Counted from the stretch's first letter, positions 42,167 to 51,001 are shown. The stretch is DNA of 64,000 nt from JBBQXY01 sp038209195 (GCA_038209195.1 JBBQXY010000004.1:21298-85297); one strand, 5' to 3'. Translations and numbers: made by a program. The notes: a model not told the origin generated them from the sequence alone.

Positions 42167-43543
42167 TTATTTTTTCAGGGTTGCTAAGATTTCGTTGGCG
42201 ACGCGTTCGCCGGATTGGACGGCTCCATCCATGTAGCCGTTCCAGACGGTGGCGGTTTCTGTGCCCGCCCAGTGCAGACGCCCAATAGGTTCGCGTAGAG
42301 CTTCGCCGTACATGGTCCAGACGCCGGGCGGCATGTAGCCAGCGTAGCAGCCACGCGAGTACTCTTCCTCGGCCCAATTCTGTTCGATGTACTCGTAGGG
42401 TTTAGCCGCTTTTTCGCCAAAGTAATTTACGAGGCATTCCAACACGGCGGCGCGACGTTCGGACAGGCTCCTTCTCCCCCAGATACGTCCCTCGTCGCCT
42501 TCGATAAAGCCGAGCAGGACGCCCGGTGTGCCGCCGACGGGGGTATTGTCGAAGGTGATACGCACCAGTCCAGTGTCGCTAGCAACTTGACCGGAGAGGT
42601 CATCTGCGCGCCAGAAGGGAGTGTCGTAAAGGCATTGTACTTTGATGACAGTACCCATAGGGATACGCTGCGTCAACTGGTCACGCTGGGCAGGCAGTTT
42701 TGGGCGATAGCGCAGCCGACCAGCTAATGTGGGCGGGATGGCAATCACGGCTCGCTGGGCATGTACGGTTAACGTATCGCTTTTTACACGCACACCTTGA
42801 TCGTCCTGGAAAATCGTATGCACAGGGGCGTTCAGGATGACTCGCTGGCCCAATGCCTCTGCTACCCGTTGCGAGACGGTTTGTGCTCCCAGGTGGAAAC
42901 GATTCTCTTGCGCTCCCCGCGTCACGCTGAGTAGTTCGTTCAGGCTGCCACCGGAATGGATATAGAAGAGGAAGTGCAGCAGCGAAAGGTCATGTGGTTC
43001 AGCCGAGAAGACGGCCTGAACCGCCAGCGTCATCCACATGCGTGCGCCTTGCGAGGTGACATTAGCATCCATCCAGGTCGCGACGGTCTGGGCATCCCAC
43101 ACGGCGGCGTGGTGCGCTTTCCAAGGTGCATCCAGCGGCACTTCCTGGGCCATGAGATTGAGGTCGAGCATGGCTTCGACGGCTTCCATCGCCACGATGG
43201 GATCGTGCATGGGGATCGCACCAGAGTAGGTGGAACGTTGCCCATTACGATATTCAATATTTTGCCCTTCGACGTAGGTGGGGAAGGTGGTTGCGCCAAC
43301 AGCCTCTGCCAGTGCAGCAATGCGGTGTTGTGTTGGCCCAACCCACTGCCCACCCAGGTCCAGAAGCGTGCCGTCGCTAGCCGAGACGGTATAGGTACGC
43401 CCACCAACACGGTCACGCGCCTCCAATACGATTACATCCAGACCGGAAGAGACAAGAGCCCGAGCAGCGGTGAGGCCCGCGAGGCCACCTCCGATGATGA
43501 CAACGGAGGTGTGATGGTCAGATGTTGAAAAGTTCATATTCAC
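42167..43543 (-). CDS. Flavin monoamine oxidase-family protein
   Basis: 458 aa (GTG at 43543; ATG two codons later is equally likely). The FAD motif VVIIGGGLAGLTAARALVSS and VLEARDRVGGRTYTV with GGQWVGPTQHRI are typical of monoamine/polyamine oxidases. The C-terminal SRGCYAGYMPPGVW places a Cys where MAO attaches FAD covalently, and RLHWAGTETATVWNGYMDGA is the closing FAD-binding motif. Such enzymes oxidise primary amines to aldehydes with release of ammonia and hydrogen peroxide. The gene overlaps the DAO-type oxidase gene by 4 nt, giving two flavin amine/amino-acid oxidases in tandem. Confidence 0.93.
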   Translation of the reverse strand: MNMNFSTSDHHTSVVIIGGGLAGLTAARALVSSGLDVIVLEARDRVGGRTYTVSASDGTLLDLGGQWVGPTQHRIAALAEAVGATTFPTYVEGQNIEYRNGQRSTYSGAIPMHDPIVAMEAVEAMLDLNLMAQEVPLDAPWKAHHAAVWDAQTVATWMDANVTSQGARMWMTLAVQAVFSAEPHDLSLLHFLFYIHSGGSLNELLSVTRGAQENRFHLGAQTVSQRVAEALGQRVILNAPVHTIFQDDQGVRVKSDTLTVHAQRAVIAIPPTLAGRLRYRPKLPAQRDQLTQRIPMGTVIKVQCLYDTPFWRADDLSGQVASDTGLVRITFDNTPVGGTPGVLLGFIEGDEGRIWGRRSLSERRAAVLECLVNYFGEKAAKPYEYIEQNWAEEEYSRGCYAGYMPPGVWTMYGEALREPIGRLHWAGTETATVWNGYMDGAVQSGERVANEILATLKK

Positions 43544-44700
43544 CCCACAAACTCCTCCACTTGCTCTTCCCCAAACCCCTTCATTCGTTCGGGCCTCAAC
43601 CCCTCCAACACCCCAACCTCTTTCCCTCCAATCAAATCAGCAACAGCTCGTCCAACAGCAGGAGAAATAGCGAAGCCGTGGCCGGAGAAACCTAGTGCAA
43701 GCGTTAAACTATCCCAACCAGGAACGGCACCAACAAACGGAATCTCATCGATACTTTCGGCTTCGAGCCCGCACCAGCTACGGGCGATGTGTAGTTGACC
43801 AATGAGCGGCACAAGCTCACAAGCGGTTTGCCAGTTGCCTTGTTCGCTGGTAGGACGCATGGTGTAGGAAGTGCGATCTGGGGTGGGGTCGCCGGGCCAG
43901 CCACCGCCAAGGAGAAATGAGCCATCCTCGAGTTGTTTGAGTGAGAGCGCACGATTGAGTGTACTCAATACAGGGTTCACTAAACCTGGCTGCGTGGGAG
44001 TTGAGAGGAGCATCTGTAATGCAAGTGTGCGAATAGGTAGGTGCAGGCCGATGCTTTCCGCCAAGGTGTCCGACCAGGCACCGGCAGCCAGCACGATGTG
44101 TTGCGCATAAATATCGCCCTGATCGGTTTGCACACCAGTAATGTGTGTGCCACTGGTCAGGAGGGAAAGAGCGGTGGTGGCAAACTGATAGATCGCGCCA
44201 AGGCGTTGGGCGGCAGAGGCGAAGGCGCGAGTTGTCAAGGCGGGATCGGCCTGACCATCGGCAGAACTGAAACTGCCCGCCACTATATGGTCGTTGAGGC
44301 TGGGCACAAGCTGAAGAGCTTCTTGACGATCTACTAGCCGCACATCGGTAAAACCCATCGCCTGCTGTTGTTGTACAAATTGGGCGAACTGCACTGCCTC
44401 GGAATCGCTTTCGGCGAGCAGGAGATTACCACCCTGGCGGTAATGCAGATCGGCCTCTAACTCCTGGTCGAGGGTTGGCCAACGAGCAATGGCCTCAATA
44501 GCGAGGGCCGCCTCCGCCGGGTGACGGCCTTGCCGACGTACGCCACCCGCGCTGGCCCAAGAAGCGACAGGGGTGCTAGCAACCGCTGCTCGCGCCTCAA
44601 TGACGAGGACGCTTTTGCCCTGACGGGCCAGGTGGTAGGCAATCGAACTGCCGATCACACCACCACCGATTACCAGGACGTCAAGATTTTTTGGGGCCAT
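43540..44700 (-). CDS. FAD-dependent amino-acid/amine oxidase of the DAO family
   Basis: 386 aa. MAPKNLDVLVIGGGVIGSSI holds the FAD-binding glycines, and VLVIEARAAVASTPVASWAS continues the family pattern. SADGQADPALTTRAF and the C-terminal SWCGLEAESIDEIPFVGAVP and LALGFSGHGFAISPAVGRAV are typical of glycine, sarcosine and D-amino-acid oxidases or dehydrogenases. It oxidises an N-substituted or D-amino acid using FAD. It overlaps hflX by 20 nt upstream and the monoamine oxidase-like gene by 4 nt downstream. Coupling to hflX is probably only read-through. Confidence 0.92.
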   Translation of the reverse strand: MAPKNLDVLVIGGGVIGSSIAYHLARQGKSVLVIEARAAVASTPVASWASAGGVRRQGRHPAEAALAIEAIARWPTLDQELEADLHYRQGGNLLLAESDSEAVQFAQFVQQQQAMGFTDVRLVDRQEALQLVPSLNDHIVAGSFSSADGQADPALTTRAFASAAQRLGAIYQFATTALSLLTSGTHITGVQTDQGDIYAQHIVLAAGAWSDTLAESIGLHLPIRTLALQMLLSTPTQPGLVNPVLSTLNRALSLKQLEDGSFLLGGGWPGDPTPDRTSYTMRPTSEQGNWQTACELVPLIGQLHIARSWCGLEAESIDEIPFVGAVPGWDSLTLALGFSGHGFAISPAVGRAVADLIGGKEVGVLEGLRPERMKGFGEEQVEEFVG

Positions 44701-46021
44701 GCTCTCTTCCTTTATGCACTTGAAACGCTAGAAATGGTCCGCTTTGATTGCTGGGCATGTGACCGCAGAGATGTGTGCCTTGTTCCTCGTAGTCCTCGTG
44801 CTCAATTGTGCCGAACTGGTGGAAGAGGGCCACGAGATCACCTCGTTTGTAGGGTATTATTACGTCGAGTGGCACAAATTGCAATGTGAGGTTTTCACTA
44901 ATGCAGAGGAGCAGATGGTCGATGCCCTCGCCTTTTAAAGCGGACACGCGCACAATGGGTAGTTGCGCGTAGGGGCCGCTGAGCGCCGGTACGACATCGG
45001 CTGGCACCATATCCGCTTTGTTGAGGGCAATGATCATGGGGCGACCACCCGCGCCAATCTCTTCCAACACCTGCTCTACGGCTTCGATCTGGTGCTGCAT
45101 AGAAGGGCTCGCGGCATCGACCACATGCACAAGCAGGTCGGCCTCGGCTACTTCTTCGAGGGTCGCACGGAATGCCGCGACCAGCGTCGTGGGCAAGCGT
45201 TGAACGAAACCAACGGTATCGGTGAGCAGGATTTCTTGCCCGCCAGGATTGCGCACACGGCGCGTCGTTGGGTCAAGTGTAGCGAAGAGTTTGTCTTCCG
45301 CGAGGCTGTGGGTGCTGGCAAGGCGATTCAACAGGGTGGATTTGCCAGCATTGGTATAGCCAACGAGGGCAACAACTGGTGCGCCAGTCTCTTTGCGCCG
45401 CTCACGGTGCAGTTGGCGGTGCGTGCGCACATGTTCCAACTCTTCCAAAAGCTGCTCTTTCTCGCGGCGCAGCATACGACGGTCTACCTCGATCTGCTTC
45501 TCACCTTCACCACGCTGCTGTGTACCACCTTTTTGACGAGAAAGGTGCGACCATTGGCGAGTCAGTCGCGGCAGGTCATACTCGACCTGGGCCAGTTCAA
45601 CCTGGAGACGCCCCTCTTTCGTATGCGCACGTTGCCCGAAGATGATCAGAATCAGGGCCGTGCGGTCAAGCACTTGCGTCTCCAGCTCGCGCTCCAATGT
45701 GCGATGTTGACCAGGGGAGAGTTCCAGATCAAAGAGCACAGCATCGCAATCGTGAAAGCGTACCAACTCGGCGATTTCTTGCACCTTGCCGGAACCGATG
45801 ACTGTGCCGGAGTGGCGATGACCCAGGCGTTGGGTGACGCGATCGACACACGTAACGCCGGCAGTGGCGGCAAGTTGGGCCAACTCGTCCAGCGATTCTT
45901 CCACTGGCCAATCCACACCGGGCATATCGATGCCAACAAGAATAGCGCGTTGTGGAGCACGCGCTAGTATAGTATTCGATTGAGGCTCTGTGCCTAATAC
46001 TGGTATTGATTGTTCCGACAT
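44681..46021 (-). CDS. hflX: HflX-type ribosome-associated GTPase
   Basis: 446 aa, AAAGGAG before the ATG. The HflX N-terminal domain (IGSGKVQEIAELVRFHDCDA, the glycine-rich RQKGGTQQRGEGEKQIEVDR) precedes the long coiled region and the GTPase domain: G1 LVGYTNAGKSTLLNRL, G3 LTDTVGFVQRLP, G4 ALNKADMV and G5 VSALKGEG. HflX splits stalled 70S ribosomes after heat or antibiotic stress. A promoter-like pair lies about 300 bases upstream, leaving a long leader. The genes downstream are amine oxidases, not the usual miaA/hfq neighbours. Confidence 0.96.
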   Translation of the reverse strand: MSEQSIPVLGTEPQSNTILARAPQRAILVGIDMPGVDWPVEESLDELAQLAATAGVTCVDRVTQRLGHRHSGTVIGSGKVQEIAELVRFHDCDAVLFDLELSPGQHRTLERELETQVLDRTALILIIFGQRAHTKEGRLQVELAQVEYDLPRLTRQWSHLSRQKGGTQQRGEGEKQIEVDRRMLRREKEQLLEELEHVRTHRQLHRERRKETGAPVVALVGYTNAGKSTLLNRLASTHSLAEDKLFATLDPTTRRVRNPGGQEILLTDTVGFVQRLPTTLVAAFRATLEEVAEADLLVHVVDAASPSMQHQIEAVEQVLEEIGAGGRPMIIALNKADMVPADVVPALSGPYAQLPIVRVSALKGEGIDHLLLCISENLTLQFVPLDVIIPYKRGDLVALFHQFGTIEHEDYEEQGTHLCGHMPSNQSGPFLAFQVHKGREHGPKKS

Positions 46022-46391
46022 GGGGAACTCCTTTATCTATCGTTAAACTCAATAGCATTATTTTCTGAGTAAGTGAGTAGGTAGATAGAGTTTAAGAAGG
46101 GATGGATTGGAACGCGTTGTGGATTACGATGGGTTGTGGGGCCACAACAATGAAAAAACCTTCATGACTATCTACCAGTAGCGCAAAACATAGGTACAAT
46201 GAGACTTTTTTTTTGCAGTGGCATTGTCACATTGTTGTATGTATTTCGCATAGTGATAAGATTAGTTGAAGGTTGTCACTGTTGATTATCTCCTGTAGGT
46301 TATTCTGTACTCTTTTAAAGTACAATAGTCTTAGCCAAAAGTCAAGTTTGCAATAGTTTCATAGTCTCACCCTTCTCTCTATTTGATCTTT
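46022..46391 (-). promoter_or_regulatory. Long hflX upstream region
   Basis: 370 bases between nuoH and hflX, both on the minus strand. Besides the promoter at 46317-46345 it contains the palindrome GTTGTGGGGCCACAAC (about 46134-46149) and a run of nine T (about 46207-46215). With transcription starting near 46310 the hflX leader would be almost 290 bases; it has no supported ORF. Confidence 0.45.
46317..46345 (-). promoter_or_regulatory. Promoter candidate for the hflX operon
   Basis: Read on the minus strand, TTGACT (46345-46340) and TACTTT (46322-46317) are 17 bases apart. The -35 is 5/6 and the -10 only 3/6 to consensus. Confidence 0.45.
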
Positions 46392-47759
46392 TTAGCTGAC
46401 ATGTTCAGCTAGCTTTGAGATGGCTTTTGTTCTTTCCACGGCACGAATGGCGGGTGCTTGGGCATGGCGGGTGGTTGTTTTTGTGGCACGCCCCACGAGC
46501 CAGATAAAGCCAGCGAACAGTGTCCAGTTAACTATGCCGGTTACGATGAGGAAGACGATATTCGAAAGGCCGAGGCTACTTACTAGCAGGTAAATTATTC
46601 CTGTAATCAGGATATTTCCTAGCGTGACAGGGATCAATATGAGCCAGGCGAATTGCATTAATTGATCGGAACGCAAACGTGGTAACGAAGCACGAACCCA
46701 GATAAAGACAAAACAGAAGAGATACACCTTCAGTACAAAGTAGAGAATACCGAGCAGATTGCCCAGCACTTGCCAGCCGGGAGCCATGGTATGGGCCGTC
46801 AAGAAAGTGACGCCTGGGCCGGACCATCCACCAAGAAATAGAGAGGTTGCAATGGCTGAGACAATGGTCATGTTGCCGTATTCACCAAGAAAAAACATGG
46901 CCCAACGAGCTCCGCTATACTCGGTCAGATAGCCCGCCACCAACTCTGATTCGGCTTCTGGCAGATCAAATGGTGAGCGGTTCGTTTCCGCTAAACCACA
47001 GGTATAGTAGATGAGTAGCATCAACGGCTGAACGAGGATGAACCATGCCCACGGTGTATTACCTTCAAAGATGAAGTCAAAGAAGGGTATGCCTTTGCCG
47101 GGCCAGGTGCCCACAGATTGAAATTTCATGATCTCCGCGACAGAGATGGTCCCAAAGTTTGTGTTGCCCGGATACCCAGGAGTACCGGCGAGGACGCTTG
47201 TGACCATTACGATACCTATTAAGGCGAGGACAAGCGGTAATTCATAGGAGATCATTTGAGCCGCAGAGCGTAATCCCCCTATCAAGGCATATTTGTTGTT
47301 CGAACCCCAGCCAGCCATCATAACACCAACTACATCCAGAGAGCTCATGGCGACGAGGTAGACGATGCCTGTGGCCAGCGCAGTGCCGGGCAAACCGACA
47401 TAGGGCGAGAATGGCAGTACCGCGAAGGCGGCGATGATCGGAGCGATAAATACGGCAGGAGCTAGCAAGAAAAGCACTTTATCTGTCTTCGTGGCGTGGA
47501 TATCTTCCTTAAAAAGGAGTTTGACCACATCGGCTATGGCTTGCCACAATCCCCAAGGGCCACCTGTGTGGATTGGTCCGAGGCGATCCTGTATATAGGC
47601 CATGATCTTACGGTCCGCGAGACTCAAGATCATGGCGCTGGTGAGCATAAAGCCAAAGAAGACGATTAAGGCTACCAGGAACTGCAAAAATTGCCATGAG
47701 AGGATGCCCTGTAGCAATTCTGTGCCGACGTTGTCTCCAAATAGAATGGGGGCGTACAT
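46392..47759 (-). CDS. nuoH: NADH-quinone oxidoreductase subunit H, orphan copy
   Basis: 455 aa with at least eight TM helices. Conserved quinone-site features are seen: MAYIQDRLGPIHTGGPWGLW, IADVVKLLFKEDI, the loop NNKYALIGGLRSAAQMISYE and the Glu-rich CGLAETNRSPFDLPEAESEL. It is longer than most NuoH by a charged C-terminal tail of about 30 residues. No other nuo gene is in the window; nuoG should be upstream and nuoI downstream in a normal operon. It is therefore a stand-alone copy, either a partner of a reduced complex I or a duplicate. GGAG precedes the start. Confidence 0.95.
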   Translation of the reverse strand: MYAPILFGDNVGTELLQGILSWQFLQFLVALIVFFGFMLTSAMILSLADRKIMAYIQDRLGPIHTGGPWGLWQAIADVVKLLFKEDIHATKTDKVLFLLAPAVFIAPIIAAFAVLPFSPYVGLPGTALATGIVYLVAMSSLDVVGVMMAGWGSNNKYALIGGLRSAAQMISYELPLVLALIGIVMVTSVLAGTPGYPGNTNFGTISVAEIMKFQSVGTWPGKGIPFFDFIFEGNTPWAWFILVQPLMLLIYYTCGLAETNRSPFDLPEAESELVAGYLTEYSGARWAMFFLGEYGNMTIVSAIATSLFLGGWSGPGVTFLTAHTMAPGWQVLGNLLGILYFVLKVYLFCFVFIWVRASLPRLRSDQLMQFAWLILIPVTLGNILITGIIYLLVSSLGLSNIVFLIVTGIVNWTLFAGFIWLVGRATKTTTRHAQAPAIRAVERTKAISKLAEHVS

Positions 47760-47938
47760 GAGATTTCTCCTATCTCAGCAAGGGGATATGAACACGTTTT
47801 ACGCTTTATCTCTGTTTATAGAGTATATAACATATTTATACAAGTGCCTATCCTAAGGAAGTGCTGAAGGTAATCCTTGCTATTTTCTATGGTGTACAAT
47901 GAGAACGTTGTCTTTTTTGTTTATGATTTGACTCCTCG

Positions 47939-48017
47939 CTGCCTACGGCAGTTCGCAAAGTATTTTAGTGAGTTGCTGCTTGTGCAGTCTGCGGATGCAC
48001 AAGCAGCAACTCACTAA
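47939..48017. repeat. Conserved 19-bp head plus long variable hairpin
   Basis: CTGCCTACGGCAGTTCGCA (47939-47957) matches the end of the 24.8-24.9 kb element exactly in opposite orientation. A perfect 22-bp stem follows (47965-47986 with 47996-48017; left arm begins TTAGTGAGTTGCTGCTTG), unrelated in sequence to the one at 24.8 kb. The right arm ends in ACTCACTAA, which is also the direct repeat that flanks the adjacent MITE-like element. Confidence 0.75.
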
Positions 48018-48149
48018 CGCGATATGCATGTTTTTCTAAGCAGGGATGCAAGGGACAGCAGTCCCTTGACTGGGGTCTGGGGCTGTGCCCCAGTTTTCTC
48101 CCCTTTCGTGCCGCCGAAGGCGGCACGAAGAGCAAAACATGCACATCGC
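48018..48149. mobile_element. MITE-like GC-hairpin repeat, copy 4, with 9-bp flanking direct repeat
   Basis: Inverted ends GCGATATGCATGTTTT and (complement) GCGATGTGCATGTTTT enclose the usual core: CAAGGGACAGCAGTCCCTTG, TGGGGCTGTGCCCCA, and GTGCCGCCGAAGGCGGCAC. The 9-bp ACTCACTAA lies directly on both sides (48009-48017 and 48150-48158), as expected of a target-site duplication. The CCTGYCY-type module is absent in this copy. It lies in the divergent region between nuoH and the M19 dipeptidase gene. Confidence 0.85.
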
Positions 48150-48218
48150 ACTCACTAAGTTAGATTCAGAGGGGCTGCTAAACCAGCAACTCACTTCAAT
48201 AAGCTAGAACGGAATGGA

Positions 48219-49292
48219 ATGAAAATGCGTATGCCAGTTATGCTGCCGATTTTTGATGGTCATAATGATACGTTGTTGCATTTGTATCTTCCTGAGCGTG
48301 GGCAGGGGCGTTCTTTCTTTGTGCAGAGCGAGGTGGGGCATATTGATTTACCACGCGCACGTAGTGGGGGCTTTGGCGGCGGTTTCTTCGCGATCTTTGT
48401 ACCCTCTCCCGCGGTGGCAGATAATCCAGAGGCCAATTTGATCATTACGGATGATGGGTATAGAGTTCGCATGCCGCCCGCGCTTGATCCGGGTTATGCA
48501 CAGCGTGTCGCAATGGCAATGATGGCGCTTCTTTTTCGGCTGGAGGATGAGTCAAAAGGTGAGGTAATGGTTGTGCGCACTGTTGCGGAAGTACAACAGT
48601 GCTTGCGCGATGGTGTGATTGCCGCTGTCTTGCATTTCGAAGGTGCTGAAGCTATCGATACGGAGCTGAACGCGCTCGAAGTGTTCTACCGGGCAGGTTT
48701 GCGTTCTTTGGGTCTGGTCTGGAGCCGCCCCAATGCATTCGCGCACGGCGTTCCCTTTGGATATCCTCTTTCACCTGATACTGGACCAGGCTTGACCGAC
48801 GCGGGTAAGAGGCTGGTACAGGCTTGCAATCGCCTCGGCATTCTGCTTGATCTTTCACATCTCAACGAGAAGGGTTTCTGGGATGTAGCGGCACTCTCCG
48901 AAAAGCCACTGGTGGCAACACACTCGAATGCCCATGCGATCAGCCCTACGACCCGCAATCTAACTGATAAGCAACTTGATGCCATAAAAGAGTCAGAGGG
49001 CATGGTTGGTCTCAATTTCTCTATCGGCGATATTCGTGCGGACGCGCAGCGCGAGAGAAACACTCCCCTTGAGATGTATGTGCGCCAGATCGACTATCTG
49101 GTAGAAAAGCTGGGCATTGATAGTGTTGGTTTTGGCTCTGATTTCGATGGCACCTGGATATCAGAGGAGATCGGTGATGTGACAGGTTTACCAAAGCTGA
49201 TCGCGGCTCTGCGTACACATGGCTACGACGAAGCGGCTTTGAAGAAGATTACGCACGAGAACTGGGTGCGCGTTCTTGGGAAAACCTGGTAA
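48219..49292 (+). CDS. Membrane dipeptidase, peptidase M19 (renal dipeptidase) family
   Basis: 357 aa. Zinc ligands typical of M19 are present: His and Asp in IFDGHNDTLLHL, Glu in AVLHFEGAEAIDTE, His in LLDLSHLNEKGF and VATHSNAHAI, and Asp in VGFGSDFDGTW. The enzyme cleaves dipeptides, often with a D- or modified C-terminal residue, and some members act on beta-lactams. Starts at 48219 and 48225 are both possible; neither has a strong ribosome site (GGAATGGA). There is no signal peptide, so a cytoplasmic location is likely. Confidence 0.93.
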   Translation: MKMRMPVMLPIFDGHNDTLLHLYLPERGQGRSFFVQSEVGHIDLPRARSGGFGGGFFAIFVPSPAVADNPEANLIITDDGYRVRMPPALDPGYAQRVAMAMMALLFRLEDESKGEVMVVRTVAEVQQCLRDGVIAAVLHFEGAEAIDTELNALEVFYRAGLRSLGLVWSRPNAFAHGVPFGYPLSPDTGPGLTDAGKRLVQACNRLGILLDLSHLNEKGFWDVAALSEKPLVATHSNAHAISPTTRNLTDKQLDAIKESEGMVGLNFSIGDIRADAQRERNTPLEMYVRQIDYLVEKLGIDSVGFGSDFDGTWISEEIGDVTGLPKLIAALRTHGYDEAALKKITHENWVRVLGKTW

Positions 49293-49394
49293 AGCATTGG
49301 CCCCGATCTTGTCAGAAATTCTTCGCCATATGTTATTATGTAGCTGAAGAATATTGGGTAAGCAACTTGCGGATATTATGACAGGAGAGGCACT

Positions 49395-50456
49395 ATGGCA
49401 AGTTCTACAATAACTACCAAACAAGAGTTTTCTGATAAACCCACCACTCGGCAAGCAATTGGTGGGTTGAGGTTTGATTGGTTAATGAGTATCCTGGGTT
49501 TCATGTTTGTTGCTGGTGTCTATCTGGATGGATGGGCGCATGCACACGGTTTGGTCGATCAAACCTTTTTCACTCCCTGGCATGCTGTACTTTACGCTGG
49601 CTTTCTGGTCAATGCGGCGATTCTGGTTGGCGTATTCTACTTGAATCATGCACGAGGTTCAGCCTGGCTGCGAGCCATGCCCAAGGGCTACGAGCTATCG
49701 CTGGTCGGTGTACCATTGTTCACTATTGGTGGTATAGGCGATGCCATTTGGCACACACTATTTGGTTTTGAGATCGGCACCGAACAAGTATTGAGTCCCA
49801 CTCATCTCATTCTGGCCTTCAGTGGCATCCTCATCATGACTGGCCCATTGCGTGCAGCCATGCGTCGCGCAGATATGAAAGCTGCACTGGGGTGGTCGAA
49901 GTTGCTGCCTATGCTGCTCTCGCTGGTCACGCTATTGCTGATGGCTACATTCTTCACCGAATTTGCCAATCCCTTTGTGCGCACCTGGGTTGTAACCTAC
50001 CCCTTCCAACCAGCCAGCATAGCCCAGGCTTTAGGCGTAGTTGGTATCTTGCTTCAAACCGCCATTTTGATGGGTGCCATTTTGCTGGTCTTGCGACGCT
50101 GGACGCTCCCACAGGGTACAATGACTATGCTGTTTACCCTTAATGTTGCCCTCATTAGTGTCCTGGCGGATCAATACAAGCTTATACCAGCGGCAGTAGC
50201 GGCTGGTATCGTAGCCGATGTGTTGCTGTGGCGCTTAAAGCCGTCGGTGGAGCACACAAATGCCTTGCGTCTCTTTGCTTTTTTAACGCCCTTGATCCTG
50301 TTCCTCTTCTACTTTATAGATCTAATGATTATGCCCGGCATCATATGGTCGATCCACCTCTGGCTCGGCTCGTGCGTCATGGCTGGCATTGTTGGTCTTG
50401 CAATGAGCTACATCCTGGTGCCACCATTAGGGCCTGTTGAGGACGAGGAAGCGTAG
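49395..50456 (+). CDS. Hypothetical polytopic membrane protein rich in His/Asp/Glu at helix ends
   Basis: 353 aa, start supported by AGGAGAGG. About ten hydrophobic segments are visible. Potential metal ligands cluster in the first 140 residues: D45, H49 and H51 (VYLDGWAHAHG), H63 (FFTPWHAVLYAGF), D116 and H120 (GIGDAIWHTLF), E126, E130 and H137 (LSPTHLIL). Their regular spacing at the ends of successive helices recalls membrane metalloproteins, but no family is recognised. It ends 1 nt before the stop of the convergent SnoaL-like gene. Confidence 0.85.
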   Translation: MASSTITTKQEFSDKPTTRQAIGGLRFDWLMSILGFMFVAGVYLDGWAHAHGLVDQTFFTPWHAVLYAGFLVNAAILVGVFYLNHARGSAWLRAMPKGYELSLVGVPLFTIGGIGDAIWHTLFGFEIGTEQVLSPTHLILAFSGILIMTGPLRAAMRRADMKAALGWSKLLPMLLSLVTLLLMATFFTEFANPFVRTWVVTYPFQPASIAQALGVVGILLQTAILMGAILLVLRRWTLPQGTMTMLFTLNVALISVLADQYKLIPAAVAAGIVADVLLWRLKPSVEHTNALRLFAFLTPLILFLFYFIDLMIMPGIIWSIHLWLGSCVMAGIVGLAMSYILVPPLGPVEDEEA

Positions 50457-50457
50457 C

Positions 50458-50901
50458 TCATAACCTGTGCGGGAGCAGCCATTTGAGCGGAGGAAGTACC
50501 TGCTCTAGTGTCGCGAGATGGTCATAATAGCCCCGTTGCTTCTGGATACGACCATCTTGCAAGGTAAAAATGCTAACGCCATCGACCTGAAAGGGGCGAG
50601 AAAGCCAGCGTTGTCCCAACAGGCGAGGACTTTTTCCATGTGTTGTCCAGGTGACAGCCACTTGCTCCCCCGTGAAAATCTGGCTCGCGGGTTCATATGT
50701 AATAGTGGGCATTGTTTGGAAGCGGGTGGTAAACCACTGTTCTATCTCTATCCGCCCGCGCCGTGGGTGTCTCATCCCTGAGTCGTAGAGTTCAGCGTCG
50801 TCGGCATAGAGGGCAACAATGTCGGCGACGCTATGCGCATTAAAGGCGGCGATCCATTGATTGACAATACTGGTGCTCTGTTCTATTTCTTCTATTTGCA
50901 T
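50458..50901 (-). CDS. SnoaL-like (NTF2-fold) protein
   Basis: 147 aa, GAGGAAAG before the ATG. The cone-shaped NTF2 fold is suggested by NQWIAAFNAHSVADIVALYA, DDAELYDSG, RRGRIEIEQWF, a series of beta-strands (VAVTWTTHG, VDGVSIFTL) and RIQKQRGYYDHLATL. SnoaL-like proteins are ketosteroid-isomerase-like enzymes, cyclases, or small-ligand binders. There is a short TTTTT stretch upstream (minus strand) but no operon partner. Confidence 0.85.
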   Translation of the reverse strand: MQIEEIEQSTSIVNQWIAAFNAHSVADIVALYADDAELYDSGMRHPRRGRIEIEQWFTTRFQTMPTITYEPASQIFTGEQVAVTWTTHGKSPRLLGQRWLSRPFQVDGVSIFTLQDGRIQKQRGYYDHLATLEQVLPPLKWLLPHRL

Positions 50902-51001
50902 GCTTCTTTCCTCTTTTTACTGCAATGTCCTTGCACATAGTATATACTGCAATAGACTCTTCAGGGGAGTTCACTTTTTTCATTGAGATGGGAGAGAGCG
51001 T

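Noticed and set aside
44963..45967. Long plus-strand open frame (334 codons) opposite hflX
   Set aside because: It is the complement of the HflX coding sequence, whose GTPase motifs are unmistakable; codon bias of the real gene keeps the opposite frame open.
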